From contig MVIG01000011.1 in NCBI GenBank assembly GCA_002086835.1, positions 161,935 to 225,934 on the forward strand: a stretch of 64,000 nucleotides of DNA, given 5' to 3'. Position 1 is the first letter of the stretch, and the number at the start of each line of letters is the position of its first letter. The translations under genes and the position numbers were made by a program. The DNA is from Mycolicibacterium porcinum (lineage in GTDB: Bacteria; Actinomycetota; Actinomycetes; Mycobacteriales; Mycobacteriaceae). Below the pieces are notes generated by a model. The model did no database searches. It worked only from the letters and a program-made list of their open reading frames with translations, and was not told the origin of the DNA. Of the stretch, positions 42,827 through 53,117 are shown piece after piece.

Positions 42827-44392
42827 CTACTTCTGGCCCGGGAACTTCAGTTTGGACAAATCGAAATCGGCCAGGCCGGGCGGCAATTCGTCCAGGCCCT
42901 TCGGCATGTTCGACAGGTCGGGGAAGCCGGCAGGCATCCCGGCACCCAACGGGTTCCTCGGCGGGGTCGGGCCCTTCCCTGACTGACGGCCCTTCTTCTT
43001 GCCGGCCTGCTTGTTCTTGCCCTTGGCTGCCTTGCGCGGGGAATTCTTGCGCCCGAACGGCATGCCCATCTGGCCGGCCATCGACGACATCATCTTGCGG
43101 GCGTCGAAGAATCGGTCGACAAGCTGGTTCACCTCGGACACCGTGACACCGGAGCCGTTGGCGATGCGGAGCCGCCGCGAGGCGTTGATGATCTTCGGGT
43201 CGGCCCGTTCGGCCGGGGTCATACCGCGGATGATCGCCTGCACGCGATCCAGCTGTTTGTCGTCGACCGCGGCCAACGCGTCCTTCATCTGCCCCGCCCC
43301 GGGCAGCATGCCCAGCAGGTTGCCGATCGGGCCCATCTTGCGGATCGCCAGCATCTGCTCGAGGAAGTCCTCCAGCGTCAGCTCGCCTGAGCCGATCTTG
43401 GCGGCGGCCTCCTCGGCCTTCTGCTGATCGAAGACCTGCTCGGCCTGCTCGATGAGGGTGAGCACGTCGCCCATGCCCAGGATGCGGCTGGCCATCCGGT
43501 CGGGGTGGAAGACGTCGAAGTCTTCGAGCTTCTCCCCCGCCGAGGCGAACAGGATCGGCACGCCGGTGATCTCGCGCACCGACAGCGCCGCACCGCCGCG
43601 GGCGTCGCCGTCGAGCTTGGTCAGCACGACACCGGTGAAGCCGACGCCCTCACGGAACGCCTCTGCGGTGGCGACGGCGTCCTGACCGATCATCGCGTCG
43701 AGCACGAACAGGGTCTCGTCGGGCTTCACGGCGTCCCGGATGGCCGCGGCCTGCCCCATCAGCTCCTCGTCGATACCGAGCCGGCCGGCGGTGTCGACGA
43801 TGACCACGTCGAAATGCTTGGCGCGGGCCTCGGCCATGCCGGCCGTTGCGACCGCCACCGGATCACCGTGACCACCGATCTCCAGACCGTCGGGCGAGGT
43901 GCCAGGATTCGGGGCGAAGACGCCCACACCGGCGCGCTCGGCGACGATCTGCAGCTGGTTGACCGCGCCGGGCCGCTGCAGGTCACACGCCACCAGCAAC
44001 GGGGTGTGACCCAGCCCCTTGAGCCATTTCGCCAGCTTGCCCGCCAGCGTGGTCTTACCGGCACCCTGCAGACCGGCCAGCATGATCACCGTCGGCGGGT
44101 TCTTGGCGAAGTTCAGTTGGCGCGTTTCGCCACCGAGGATGCCGATGAGCTCCTCGTTGACGATCTTGACCACCTGCTGCGCGGGATTCAGCGCGGCCGA
44201 GACCTCGGCGCCCTTGGCGCGATCCTTGATGCGCGCCACGAAGGCCCGCACCACCGGCAGCGAGACGTCGGCCTCCAGCAGGGCCAACCGGATCTCGCGC
44301 GCTGTGGCGTCGATATCGGCGTCGGTCAACCGCCCCTTGCCGCGTAGGCCCTGCAGGGCTCCGGTCAACCGGTCAGACAGGCTCTCAAACAC
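42827..44392 (-). CDS. ffh: Signal recognition particle GTPase Ffh
   Basis: A 521-residue SRP54 protein. The N and G domains have GLQGAGKTTLAGKLAKWL (P-loop), DTAGRLG and TKLDGDARGGAALS; the methionine-rich M domain binds SRP RNA and signal peptides (FLEQMLAIRKMG, MSSMAGQMGMPF). The C-terminus is Lys- and Pro-rich. GTG start. Its partner ftsY is in the same window at 49610. Confidence 0.97.
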   Translation of the reverse strand: MFESLSDRLTGALQGLRGKGRLTDADIDATAREIRLALLEADVSLPVVRAFVARIKDRAKGAEVSAALNPAQQVVKIVNEELIGILGGETRQLNFAKNPPTVIMLAGLQGAGKTTLAGKLAKWLKGLGHTPLLVACDLQRPGAVNQLQIVAERAGVGVFAPNPGTSPDGLEIGGHGDPVAVATAGMAEARAKHFDVVIVDTAGRLGIDEELMGQAAAIRDAVKPDETLFVLDAMIGQDAVATAEAFREGVGFTGVVLTKLDGDARGGAALSVREITGVPILFASAGEKLEDFDVFHPDRMASRILGMGDVLTLIEQAEQVFDQQKAEEAAAKIGSGELTLEDFLEQMLAIRKMGPIGNLLGMLPGAGQMKDALAAVDDKQLDRVQAIIRGMTPAERADPKIINASRRLRIANGSGVTVSEVNQLVDRFFDARKMMSSMAGQMGMPFGRKNSPRKAAKGKNKQAGKKKGRQSGKGPTPPRNPLGAGMPAGFPDLSNMPKGLDELPPGLADFDLSKLKFPGQK

Positions 44393-44401
44393 GTGGTAAG
44401 C

Positions 44402-45127
44402 CTAGCGGCCCGGGATTTGTGGCGTGGTTGGCCGCCGCGAGGCGGCAGCTATCGCGTCGACCGCCCAGCAGATCAGGCAGGACAGTACGAAGGCGCCGAC
44501 CTCAACCGCCCAAGCGTTGATCCAACTGGAGGAGGCCTTGAAGACGTCGACGGCCTCTGTGCGGTGGATCCACTGCACAACAACAGCGGACACCACTGCA
44601 CCCACGAGCCCGACCGCCCAGATCATATTGCTCCTGCGCGCGATGCCCCACGCGGCGACGTAACCCACCAAGATGAGTACGTGGGCTACGTCATAGAACC
44701 AACCAGGCAGGAGTACCGAAGGCCGCGCCGACAGGTCTAACTCGCCGCCACCGAGAAGTTGGTGCGATATGCCGGATTGCAGCGTGTCCAACAAAGCCAC
44801 CACGACAGCGATCGCCAGTGCGGGGAGCCTTCGACCTGGCCGAGCCCAGCATGCGACGACGACCACGAGATACAGCGCGAGGACAACCCCCGGTAGCCAC
44901 ATCGTCACGCCTAGCGGCCACTCGTTCAACCATGCTCTCCGGAACGGTCGCGAGCCCACGTAGAAGATCGGAATCGTCGGGAGTATCAGCAGAGTGCTGA
45001 TGAGGATCTGACCGACGGGAGGGGTTCGCTCGGCCGTGGGTGGTGAAGTCGGGATCGGCGCGGGCACGCCGTATCCGTACTGAGGCGGCGCGCCAAACCC
45101 GTAGCCCTGACCCCCGAAATTCGTCAT
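44402..45127 (-). CDS. Hypothetical membrane protein with Tyr/Gly/Pro-rich N-terminus
   Basis: I do not recognise it. It is a 241-residue protein with a 40-residue N-terminal tail rich in Gly, Tyr and Pro (FGGQGYGFGAPPQYGYG) and about six membrane segments (starting ILISTLLILPTIPIF, MWLPGVVLALYLVVVVACW, and ending EVGAFVLSCLICWAV). Codon use is slightly less GC-biased than its neighbours. It lies between glnD and ffh, 9 bases from ffh. Possibly a mycobacterial membrane protein of unknown role. Confidence 0.7.
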   Translation of the reverse strand: MTNFGGQGYGFGAPPQYGYGVPAPIPTSPPTAERTPPVGQILISTLLILPTIPIFYVGSRPFRRAWLNEWPLGVTMWLPGVVLALYLVVVVACWARPGRRLPALAIAVVVALLDTLQSGISHQLLGGGELDLSARPSVLLPGWFYDVAHVLILVGYVAAWGIARRSNMIWAVGLVGAVVSAVVVQWIHRTEAVDVFKASSSWINAWAVEVGAFVLSCLICWAVDAIAAASRRPTTPQIPGR

Positions 45128-45149
45128 GCGGCCAATCTTCGCCTACCGG

Positions 45150-47645
45150 TCAGCCTGCTTGCTCCACCGGTTTGGTGGGCTTGGCCGGCGGCGGCGCCGG
45201 CAGGATCGCGAACATGTCGCGTTCCAGCTCCTCGCGGAACGCCGCCCGTCCCGCCTCATCGGAAGCCGGCGCCGGGGCGGTGATGCAGAAGACGTCGACG
45301 ACCGAGGCGCCCAAGGTGGTCACCTTGGCCCATGCGACATCGACGCCGTCACGTTCGAAGACAGCGGTCAGCCGGGCCAACAGCCCGGCCCGGTCGATCG
45401 TGCGGATCTGGACGATCAGGTCGTCCGGGGCGGTCCCGGGCGACCACAGGATGCGCGGCGGTGCGGGCACGTGGTTTGCCGGTACCGAGGCCAGGATCTC
45501 GCCTGCGCGGGTGGACGGCTGCTGGGCCGCCTCCTGGTCGCGCCGTTCCAGCGCACCGATGACATCCAGCTCACCCTCCAGCGCCAGGATGAATTGCTGG
45601 CGCAGCAGTTCGACCGGTGGCGGCGCGCCGAAGTGCGGCGACACCGCGAAGGTGTTGATCGCCGAGCCCTCGTGACTGTTGACCGACGCCGAATGGACCC
45701 GTAGAGAGTTCAACGCCAGCACCCCGGCAGCCTTTGACAGCAGGCCGCGCCGGTCCGCGGCGATCATCGTCACGTTGTAGATGTGCGGGCCGTCGCCTGG
45801 CGTGAGCTCGACGTGGACGCCGCCGTCCGATGCCAGTTCCACGAACCGCGGCTCGATGGGATCGGGCTGTGGCAGCGGTTCGCCCGCCATCACCAGCCGG
45901 CACCGCCTGACCAGGTCACCGATCAGCGATGCCTTCCAGTCCCCCCATACCCCCGGTCCCGTGGCCAGCGAGTCGGCCTCGGCCAGGACGTGGAGCAGCT
46001 CCAGCAGCACCGTGTCCCCACCGAGAGCGTCGACTACCGCGTCAATGGTCTTGGGGTCCTGCAGGTCTCGCCGTGTCGCGGTGTCGGGGAGCAGCAGGTG
46101 ATAGCGGACGATCTTCGACAGCACGTCGATGTCTGATGGCCACAGGCCCAGCCGGGTACCGATCTGAGTGGCCAGCTCAGCGCCGATCACGCTGTGGTCA
46201 CCGCCGCGACCCTTGCCGATGTCGTGACACAGCGCGCCCAGCAGCAGCAGGTCCGGACGTGACACCCGCGTGGTGAAAGCGCCTGCCCGAGAGACGGTTT
46301 CGACCAGGTGACGATCGACGGTCCAGGTATGCACGACGTCACGCGGAGGCAGGTCACGCACCGCGCCCCACTCCGGGAACAGCCGGCCCCACAGACCGGT
46401 ACGGTCCAGGGCCTCGATGGTGGCGACCGCCGCGGGACCCGACGCAAGCAGCACCAGTAGGTCCTTGAGCGCCTGACGCGGCCACGGCGTGCGCAGTTCC
46501 GGCGCGGTTTCGGCCAGTCGGCTCAACGTGGAGACCGCCATCGGCAACCCGGCACTGGCCGATGCGGCCGCAACCCGCAGGATCAGACCCGGATCACGTT
46601 CCGGCCTGGCGTCGCGGGCCAGGATCACCTCGCCGGCGTATTCGATCACCCCTTCGTCGAGCGGGCGGCGCACCGGGCGGCGCAACGCGGCGAAGCCACG
46701 GCGCGGCAGGGCATTGGCGGCGGTCCGGATGCCGGAGTCGACGTAGTAGCTGACCGTGCGCGCCGCATCGGAGAGCGTGCGGGCCAGGTCGAATCGGTCC
46801 CCGATTCGCAACGCCGCGCCGATCTCGTCTGCGTGTTGCGCCAACAGCAGTTCCCGGCCTCGACCGGAAGCCCGGTGCAGTTCGGTGCGGACATTCAGCA
46901 GCGCCAGGTGGGCATCGCCCAGGGTCCCCGTCGGTGAGGCGAGCGCCCGGCTCGGATACACGTCGGCCAGTTGCGCGATCGCCAGCGCGTTGAGCAGTTG
47001 AACGTCGCGCAGACCGCCCCGTCCCGACTTCAAATCCGGCTCGGCGCGGTGCGCGATCTGACCGCTGCGCTCCCACCGTGCCTGTGCATGCTCGACGAGT
47101 TCATCGAAGCGCGAAGCGATCCCGATCCGCCACTGCCGGCGCGCCCCGCCGACCAGTAGCGCCGACAGGTCGGCATCACCGGCGATGTGGCGCGCGTCGA
47201 GCATCGCCAGCCCCACCGAGATGTCCTCCCCGGCCACCTTGAGCGCCTCGGGCACGGTACGCACACTGTGATCGATCCGAATATTGGCGTCCCACAAGGG
47301 ATACCAGAGCTTCTCCGCGACCTCGGAGACGAGTTCGACCGGCATGTTGTCATGCAGCAAGGTGAGATCGAGATCGGAGTACGGCAACATCTCGCCGCGG
47401 CCAAGGCCACCGGTGGCCACGATCGAGAATCCGCTGGTGGCCGTGATGCCGATCTCGGTGGCCTTTGTGGCGAGCCAGAATTCGTGCAGATCGAGTAGCG
47501 CGCGCCGCAGGGCGGCCGCATCGAGCTGGCGCGATCCCCCGCTGAGCAGCTGCTGGGTGGCCGCCGTCAGATCATTGGCGGGCCGGGATGAAACCGCCGG
47601 AGCCTCCTGAGAGGCCCCGGCGGTTTCTGGGTTGTTCTCTGTCAT
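45150..47645 (-). CDS. glnD: [Protein-PII] uridylyl- or adenylyltransferase/removing enzyme
   Basis: An 831-residue nitrogen sensor. The nucleotidyltransferase domain has [18 protein letters not shown] near residue 85, the HD phosphohydrolase domain has [14 protein letters not shown] near 465, and two C-terminal ACT domains bind glutamine. In actinobacteria the PII protein is adenylylated rather than uridylylated. ATG 47645 has GAGGAGGAG just upstream, which excludes the longer frame. Last gene of the amt-glnB-glnD operon. Confidence 0.95.
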   Translation of the reverse strand: MTENNPETAGASQEAPAVSSRPANDLTAATQQLLSGGSRQLDAAALRRALLDLHEFWLATKATEIGITATSGFSIVATGGLGRGEMLPYSDLDLTLLHDNMPVELVSEVAEKLWYPLWDANIRIDHSVRTVPEALKVAGEDISVGLAMLDARHIAGDADLSALLVGGARRQWRIGIASRFDELVEHAQARWERSGQIAHRAEPDLKSGRGGLRDVQLLNALAIAQLADVYPSRALASPTGTLGDAHLALLNVRTELHRASGRGRELLLAQHADEIGAALRIGDRFDLARTLSDAARTVSYYVDSGIRTAANALPRRGFAALRRPVRRPLDEGVIEYAGEVILARDARPERDPGLILRVAAASASAGLPMAVSTLSRLAETAPELRTPWPRQALKDLLVLLASGPAAVATIEALDRTGLWGRLFPEWGAVRDLPPRDVVHTWTVDRHLVETVSRAGAFTTRVSRPDLLLLGALCHDIGKGRGGDHSVIGAELATQIGTRLGLWPSDIDVLSKIVRYHLLLPDTATRRDLQDPKTIDAVVDALGGDTVLLELLHVLAEADSLATGPGVWGDWKASLIGDLVRRCRLVMAGEPLPQPDPIEPRFVELASDGGVHVELTPGDGPHIYNVTMIAADRRGLLSKAAGVLALNSLRVHSASVNSHEGSAINTFAVSPHFGAPPPVELLRQQFILALEGELDVIGALERRDQEAAQQPSTRAGEILASVPANHVPAPPRILWSPGTAPDDLIVQIRTIDRAGLLARLTAVFERDGVDVAWAKVTTLGASVVDVFCITAPAPASDEAGRAAFREELERDMFAILPAPPPAKPTKPVEQAG

Positions 47646-47726
47646 TTCGACTCCTCCTCGGCCGATCACCGGGTAGTGCTCACGCGATTGCTGGCCAGGG
47701 AGAAGACGTCTCGATGGACGCCCCGG

Positions 47727-48071
<345 letters not shown>

Positions 48072-49427
48072 TTATTCCTCCCCGCCGTGACGACCAAGAA
48101 CAGAACCGGTTCCGACAGCGACGAAGTCGTAAGCGCTCTCAGCGTGCTCGGACTCGTCGATACCGGATGCTTCCTCTTCTTTGTCCAGGCGCAGGCCCAC
48201 GGTGTATTTGACAATCAACGCCAAGATAGCGGTACCCACCGCCGAATAGAGCAGAACAGCACCCGCCCCGACCGCCTGTCGCCACAGCTGATCGAACCCG
48301 CCGCCGTAGAACAGGCCCGCAACCGCGGCAGGCGCCTCCTTGGTCGCGACCAGGCCGACCAGCAACGTGCCGACGATGCCGCCGACCAGGTGCACGCCGA
48401 CGACGTCGAGCGAATCGTCGAAGCCGAACTTGAACTTCAGGCCCACCGCGAGCGCGCACAGCACGCCGGCCGACGCACCGATCACCAGTGCGCCCACCAC
48501 ATTCACCGACGAGCAGGACGGCGTGATGGCCACCAGTCCGGCAACGATGCCCGAAGCCGCACCCAGTGAAGTCGCGTGTCCGTCGCGGATACGCTCGGTG
48601 AGCAGCCAGGCCAGCATCGCCGTCGCGGTTGCCACCGTAGTCGTGACAAAGGTCGAACCGGCAACTCCGTTGGCCGACACCGCAGATCCGGCGTTGAACC
48701 CGTACCAGCCGAACCACAGCAGGCCGGCTCCGAGCATCACGAACGGCAGGTTGTGCGGGCGCATCGGCGTACTGGGCCAACCCAGCCGCTTGCCGAGGAT
48801 GATGGCCAGGACCAGGCCCGCCGTGCCTGCGTTGATGTGCACCGCGGTGCCACCGGCGAAGTCAATTGCCTTGAGCTGGTTGGCGATCCAACCGCCGTGG
48901 TGAATCACGGTCTCACCGTCGGACCCCTTGACGTCGAAGTCGAAGACCCAGTGCGCGACCGGGAAGTAGACAACAGTCGCCCACAGCGCGGCGAACAACA
49001 GCCAGCCGCCGAACTTGATGCGGTCGGCGACGGCACCCGAGATCAGTGCGACGGTGATGATCGCGAACATCAGCTGGAAGCCCACGAACACGGTGGCCGG
49101 GATGGTCCCGAACAGCGCGATGGGCGCGTCGGCCGAACCGTTCGCCCCGATGAGGCCTTTGAGACCGAAGAACTGTGCCGGATTGCCGATCACCCCGGCC
49201 GTGTTGTCGCCGAACGCGACCGAGTAGCCGTACAGCGCCCACAGCACCGTCACAACGCCCATCGCACTGATGCTCATCATGATCATGTTGAGCACGCCCT
49301 TGGCACGCACCATGCCGCCGTAGAAGAAGGCCAGACCCGGCGTCATCAACAGCACAAGTGCGGCGCTGGCCAGCATCCATGCCGTGTCACCGGTGTCCGG
49401 CGCACCCAATATCGGGAATTGCTCCAC
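48072..49427 (-). CDS. amt: Ammonium transporter
   Basis: A 451-residue Amt/Mep channel with about 11 membrane segments. Visible family blocks are TPGLAFFYGGMVRAKGVLNM and VHINAGTAGLVLAIILGKRLG, with later VGVHLVGGIVGTLLVG. It imports ammonium under nitrogen limitation. The C-terminal tail contacts PII. GTG start with GAGGAAACTG before it. GlnR-type sites lie 100-160 bases upstream. Confidence 0.96.
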   Translation of the reverse strand: MEQFPILGAPDTGDTAWMLASAALVLLMTPGLAFFYGGMVRAKGVLNMIMMSISAMGVVTVLWALYGYSVAFGDNTAGVIGNPAQFFGLKGLIGANGSADAPIALFGTIPATVFVGFQLMFAIITVALISGAVADRIKFGGWLLFAALWATVVYFPVAHWVFDFDVKGSDGETVIHHGGWIANQLKAIDFAGGTAVHINAGTAGLVLAIILGKRLGWPSTPMRPHNLPFVMLGAGLLWFGWYGFNAGSAVSANGVAGSTFVTTTVATATAMLAWLLTERIRDGHATSLGAASGIVAGLVAITPSCSSVNVVGALVIGASAGVLCALAVGLKFKFGFDDSLDVVGVHLVGGIVGTLLVGLVATKEAPAAVAGLFYGGGFDQLWRQAVGAGAVLLYSAVGTAILALIVKYTVGLRLDKEEEASGIDESEHAESAYDFVAVGTGSVLGRHGGEE

Positions 49428-49528
49428 TCGCAGTTTCCTCCTTCACCACGCCACGGCCGCAAGGATTTACGACCATTGACCTGGTCCAAGACAATGCTGA
49501 GTGGATGTTTCAGCCACGGCGCCGTTGC

Positions 49529-49588
49529 GTTTCGCTCGTGTGAACGGATAGCCAGGCTGCGTTTCGCCGGTGTTACACCGTGCGTTTC
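49529..49588 (-). promoter_or_regulatory. GlnR-type boxes upstream of amt
   Basis: On the minus strand GTAAC-n6-GAAAC (49561-49576) matches the GlnR half-site pair exactly, with an additional GAAAC 7 bases further upstream. A second weaker pair TTCAC-n6-GAAAC lies at 49529-49544. These are the GTnAC-n6-GaAAC elements of mycobacterial nitrogen control, and the gap 49428-49609 holds them together with the amt promoter. Confidence 0.65.
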
Positions 49589-49609
49589 GCCCCAGTTTTC
49601 GGGCCGATT

Positions 49610-51001
49610 TCAGCCAAGAAGGGCGTCGACGAAGGCCCCCGGCTCGAACGGCGCGAGGTCGTCGGGCCCTTCTCCGAGACCGACGAGTTTGACGGGAACA
49701 CCGAGTTCCTGCTGGACCCGGAACACGATCCCGCCCTTGGCGGTGCCGTCAAGCTTGGTCAGCGCCACCCCGGTGATGTCGACGACCTCGGCGAACACCT
49801 TGGCCTGCGGCAGGCTGTTCTGGCCGATGGTGGCATCCAGAACCAACAGCACCTCGTCCACGGCGGCGCGCTTCTCCACCACCCGCTTGACCTTGCCGAG
49901 TTCGTCCATCAGTCCGGTCTTGGTGTGCAGGCGACCGGCGGTGTCGATCACGACGACGTCGGCTCCGGTCTTGATCCCGTCGTCGACGGCATCGAAGGCC
50001 ACCGACGCCGGATCGGCACCCTCGGGCCCGCGCACCACGTCGGCGCCCACCCGCGAGCCCCAGGTCTGCAGCTGGTCGGCGGCCGCGGCACGGAAGGTGT
50101 CGGCGGCGCCGAGGACCACGCGGCGGCCATCGGCCACCAGCACGCGCGCCAGCTTGCCCACCGTCGTGGTCTTGCCGGTGCCGTTCACGCCGACCACCAA
50201 CAGCACCGACGGCTTGTCGGCATGCGGCAGGGCCTTGATCGAACGGTCCAGGTCGGGCCTCAGCTCCGACATCAGTACCTCACGCAGCACCGCACGGGCG
50301 TCCGCTTCGCTGCGGACGTTCTTGCTTGCCATCCGTTCCCGCAAGGCCGCGACGACGGACTCCGTGACGACCGGGCCGAGATCGGCGATCAGCAGGGTGT
50401 CCTCGATCTCCTCCCACGAGTCCTCGTCGAGGTCGCCGCCACCGAGCAGCCCGAGCATGCTGCGGCCCAAGGCGTTCTGGGATTTGGCGAGCCGGCCCCG
50501 CAACCGGTCCATCCGCCCTTCGGCCGGGGCGATGTCCTCAACTGCGGCGGCAATGGGATCGGGCGCCTCGGTCGGCTCGGCGACCGGCTCCGGCTCGGCG
50601 GCCGGCTCCGGCTCGGTGGCCGGTTCCGGCTCGGTGACCACTTCCGGTTCCACCGGCTCGGCCGGTTTCTGCGGCGCGGCCGGCTCGGCCGGCGGCTCGG
50701 GCAGCTGAACATCGGAGATGGTGCGCTTGGGCGCATCCCGCGGAATCGTGGCGTCATCGCCTACCGCGGGCAGCCCGCTGGTGTCGATGCGCTCGACCGT
50801 CGGAGTGCCCGACTGGCTGAACGTGATCCCCGAGGACGCCGTATAGCCACCGGATCGGTCGAGCTGCTTCGTGGCGTCACGCTCGGACAGGCTGATCCGG
50901 CGCCGCCGGTACCGCACCAACCCAACCGCGAGGGCGACGACGACGAGAACGGCGACGACCGCGATAGCGATCCACAGACCCAACAACGCACCTTCTGTCA
51001 C
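49610..51001 (-). CDS. ftsY: Signal recognition particle receptor FtsY
   Basis: A 463-residue SRP receptor. An N-terminal membrane helix (ALLGLWIAIAVVAVLVVVALAVGL, in order) is followed by an acidic linker of about 70 residues with tandem EPEPA/EPEPV repeats, then the NG domain: VGVNGTGKTTTVGKLA, DTAGRLH and TKLDGTAKGG. It docks SRP-ribosome complexes at the membrane. GTG start. Confidence 0.96.
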   Translation of the reverse strand: MTEGALLGLWIAIAVVAVLVVVALAVGLVRYRRRRISLSERDATKQLDRSGGYTASSGITFSQSGTPTVERIDTSGLPAVGDDATIPRDAPKRTISDVQLPEPPAEPAAPQKPAEPVEPEVVTEPEPATEPEPAAEPEPVAEPTEAPDPIAAAVEDIAPAEGRMDRLRGRLAKSQNALGRSMLGLLGGGDLDEDSWEEIEDTLLIADLGPVVTESVVAALRERMASKNVRSEADARAVLREVLMSELRPDLDRSIKALPHADKPSVLLVVGVNGTGKTTTVGKLARVLVADGRRVVLGAADTFRAAAADQLQTWGSRVGADVVRGPEGADPASVAFDAVDDGIKTGADVVVIDTAGRLHTKTGLMDELGKVKRVVEKRAAVDEVLLVLDATIGQNSLPQAKVFAEVVDITGVALTKLDGTAKGGIVFRVQQELGVPVKLVGLGEGPDDLAPFEPGAFVDALLG

Positions 51002-51405
51002 GCCGCCATTGTCTCAGGGCGGCGGTCTGGGAACGATCGGCCCCGTTTTTCCGCCCCGGCCGCCGGATCCGCGCGTGCCGAAGTCGGCCGGAAAAATCGG
51101 TATACCGGACCGTCCCAAACCACGGTACACTCACGTACCACAGCGATATTTCCTCGCCTTTATGTACACGATCCAACGCTCTGCCGGCCGCCGTAGATTT
51201 CCTCTACGGCTTAGCTGTATTTCCCCAACAAATGAGACAGACGCGGTTTTCAACTGCGGTTTTCGTTTTTTGTTCGCAATTCTGCCAATTCGCTGACAAA
51301 TAGAGCGCGTCCGGTCCACTATTCAAAATGGGTCGGGAATGACTTCAGCGTTCGGTCGGCATGTGGTCCTTCCCTTGGGATTTCTGAGGTAAAGGGAGGG
51401 CAAGG
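51002..51405 (+). promoter_or_regulatory. 404-base AT-rich intergenic region
   Basis: The gap between divergent ftsY and the PE-PPE gene. About 51080-51320 is clearly richer in A and T than its surroundings. It holds the palindromes CGGTATACCG (about 51097) and GGTAC-n6-GTACC (about 51123), a hairpin with 8-base arms GCCGTAGA / TCTACGGC at 51190-51210, and a direct repeat of the ACTGCGGTTTTC type near 51250. AAGGGAGGG lies before the ATG at 51406. Probable regulatory leader; no coding frame seen. Confidence 0.55.
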
Positions 51406-52896
51406 ATGCTCATTCGCATACTTCGGGGAGCAGCACTGACGCTGGTCGCCCTGGTCGGCACGGTCGGGCTCGTGCTGACGGCGAGCATGACCACGCTGGT
51501 TCAGCTGGCGGCAACGGCACTCATCATGGGCGGAACCGGGATGAAGGTCCTGGGAGCCCCGCACCAATGGGGTACCGGCAGCTACGTGGACCAGGTGAAC
51601 AACACCTATCTGGCCGACCGGCACCTCGACGAGGACGACCTGAAGTGGGTGTCGACACCGGAGCAGTTCTGGCCCGCGACCAGTCTGACGGACATCAGCT
51701 TCGACACCTCGGTCGCCCGCGGGCTGCTCAGCCTCAACAACGCGGTGCTGAACACCTCGGGAGAAAAGATCGTCGTCGGCTATTCGCAGAGTGCCAACAT
51801 CGCCACCCGGGAGAAGCGGAACCTGGCCGAACTCCGCGCGCAGGGCGCCGCGGTGCCCTCGCCCGACGAGCTGTCATTCGTGTTCGTGGCCAACCCCAAC
51901 CGGCCCAACGGCGGAATCCTGGCCCGGTTCGAGGGGCTCTACATCCCGATCCTCGGGGTCAGCTTCGACGGCGCCACCCCCGACGACGAATACAAGACGA
52001 TCGACGTCGCCCGCCAGTACGACCTGATCGCCGACTTTCCCAAATATCCACTCAACCTGCTGGCCGATCTCAACGCCCTGATGGGCTACTTCTACCTCCA
52101 TCCGAACTACGGGTCATCGGTGGTCAACCTGAACGACCCGAGCACATACGACTCGTACACGTCCGGCAACACCACCTACTACCTGGTCCACACCGAGCAC
52201 CTTCCACTGCTGCAGCCGTTGCGCGACGTGGGAATCCCCGCGCCCGTGATCGACCTGGCCGAGCCCACCCTGCGGGTGCTGATCGAGCTCGCCTACGACC
52301 GCACGCCCGCCAACATGGGTGTCCCGACCCGTGCCGGGCTGCTACCCCACATCGACCTCGACAAGTTGGCGTCCGACCTGAAAGCCGCGGCCAAGGAGGG
52401 TGTGCGCAACGCCCTTGCCGACCTGGGCATCAACATCGACGGCACCACCGGTCGCCGCACGGAAGACGTTGCGGCACCGGACAACCCGACGCCCGAGACG
52501 GTGACACCTCAGATTTCGACGCCGGAGAATCCGCAGCCCGGACGCACCCGGCTGCGGGCGCCAGACCCGCAACCGGCAACGGAGGCCGAGGTCGACGTGC
52601 CCCTCAAAGCCGAGACCGAGGCCAAGCCCGACGTCACGATCGCAGCGCCCCCGAAGCCGAGAACGACGGCCGAGCGTATCCGGCAGTCGGTGCGCCAGGC
52701 GCTCTCACCCAAGACGCCCGACAGCGCCAAAACCGATGGGTCAGGCACGGACCCCCGCCCGACCCGCAAGATGGCTCGCCCGGACGAGAGCGGTTCGGCC
52801 CAACCCAAATCCGCCGCTGCGACGACGACGAAAGACAGTGCTACGCAGGATAAGCCGCGCCGCAAATCCCGCGTCGCACACTCCGACGCGGCATAG
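51406..52896 (+). CDS. Secreted PE-PPE-domain alpha/beta hydrolase with Lys/Thr/Pro-rich tail
   Basis: A 496-residue protein with an N-terminal hydrophobic segment (about 8-45) and a PE-PPE domain of about 250 residues. The serine-hydrolase nucleophile is in VGYSQSAN (GxSxS), with acidic FPKYPLNLLADLNALMGYFY characteristic of the domain and a late LVHTEHLPLL with the likely histidine. There is no PE or PPE N-terminal domain. The last ~150 residues are low-complexity, rich in Pro, Thr, Lys and Ala. Probable exported esterase or cutinase-like lipase acting on envelope lipids. A strong terminator follows. Confidence 0.85.
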   Translation: MLIRILRGAALTLVALVGTVGLVLTASMTTLVQLAATALIMGGTGMKVLGAPHQWGTGSYVDQVNNTYLADRHLDEDDLKWVSTPEQFWPATSLTDISFDTSVARGLLSLNNAVLNTSGEKIVVGYSQSANIATREKRNLAELRAQGAAVPSPDELSFVFVANPNRPNGGILARFEGLYIPILGVSFDGATPDDEYKTIDVARQYDLIADFPKYPLNLLADLNALMGYFYLHPNYGSSVVNLNDPSTYDSYTSGNTTYYLVHTEHLPLLQPLRDVGIPAPVIDLAEPTLRVLIELAYDRTPANMGVPTRAGLLPHIDLDKLASDLKAAAKEGVRNALADLGINIDGTTGRRTEDVAAPDNPTPETVTPQISTPENPQPGRTRLRAPDPQPATEAEVDVPLKAETEAKPDVTIAAPPKPRTTAERIRQSVRQALSPKTPDSAKTDGSGTDPRPTRKMARPDESGSAQPKSAAATTTKDSATQDKPRRKSRVAHSDAA

Positions 52897-52922
52897 GGAC
52901 GGCGCCACGGTCGAGGGCTACC

Positions 52923-52962
52923 GAACAGGACCCGGGTCCACGGGGGAATCCGGGTCCTGTTC
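52923..52962 (+). terminator. Strong hairpin terminator after the PE-PPE gene
   Basis: GAACAGGACCCGG (52923-52935) and CCGGGTCCTGTTC (52950-52962) are perfect 13-base arms around a 14-base loop, 27 bases after the stop codon. Typical mycobacterial terminator without a strong T-run. Confidence 0.75.
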
Positions 52963-53117
52963 GCGCGCTCGGCATATTTTTTGGCCTCCGACCGCCCGCG
53001 ACGGGCGAATTCGAGTAGTCCACTACGCATGCGTTGCTCGTGATCATGGCGTGATCATTTCCCTACCGCACCGGCAACCGTCGGCGGACAGTTCAACAAC
53101 GAACAAGGCACACGGCC

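Noticed and set aside
48576-51196. Long plus-strand frames opposite amt and ftsY
   Set aside because: Low-complexity Ser/Arg or Gly/Arg translation, antisense to well-identified genes.
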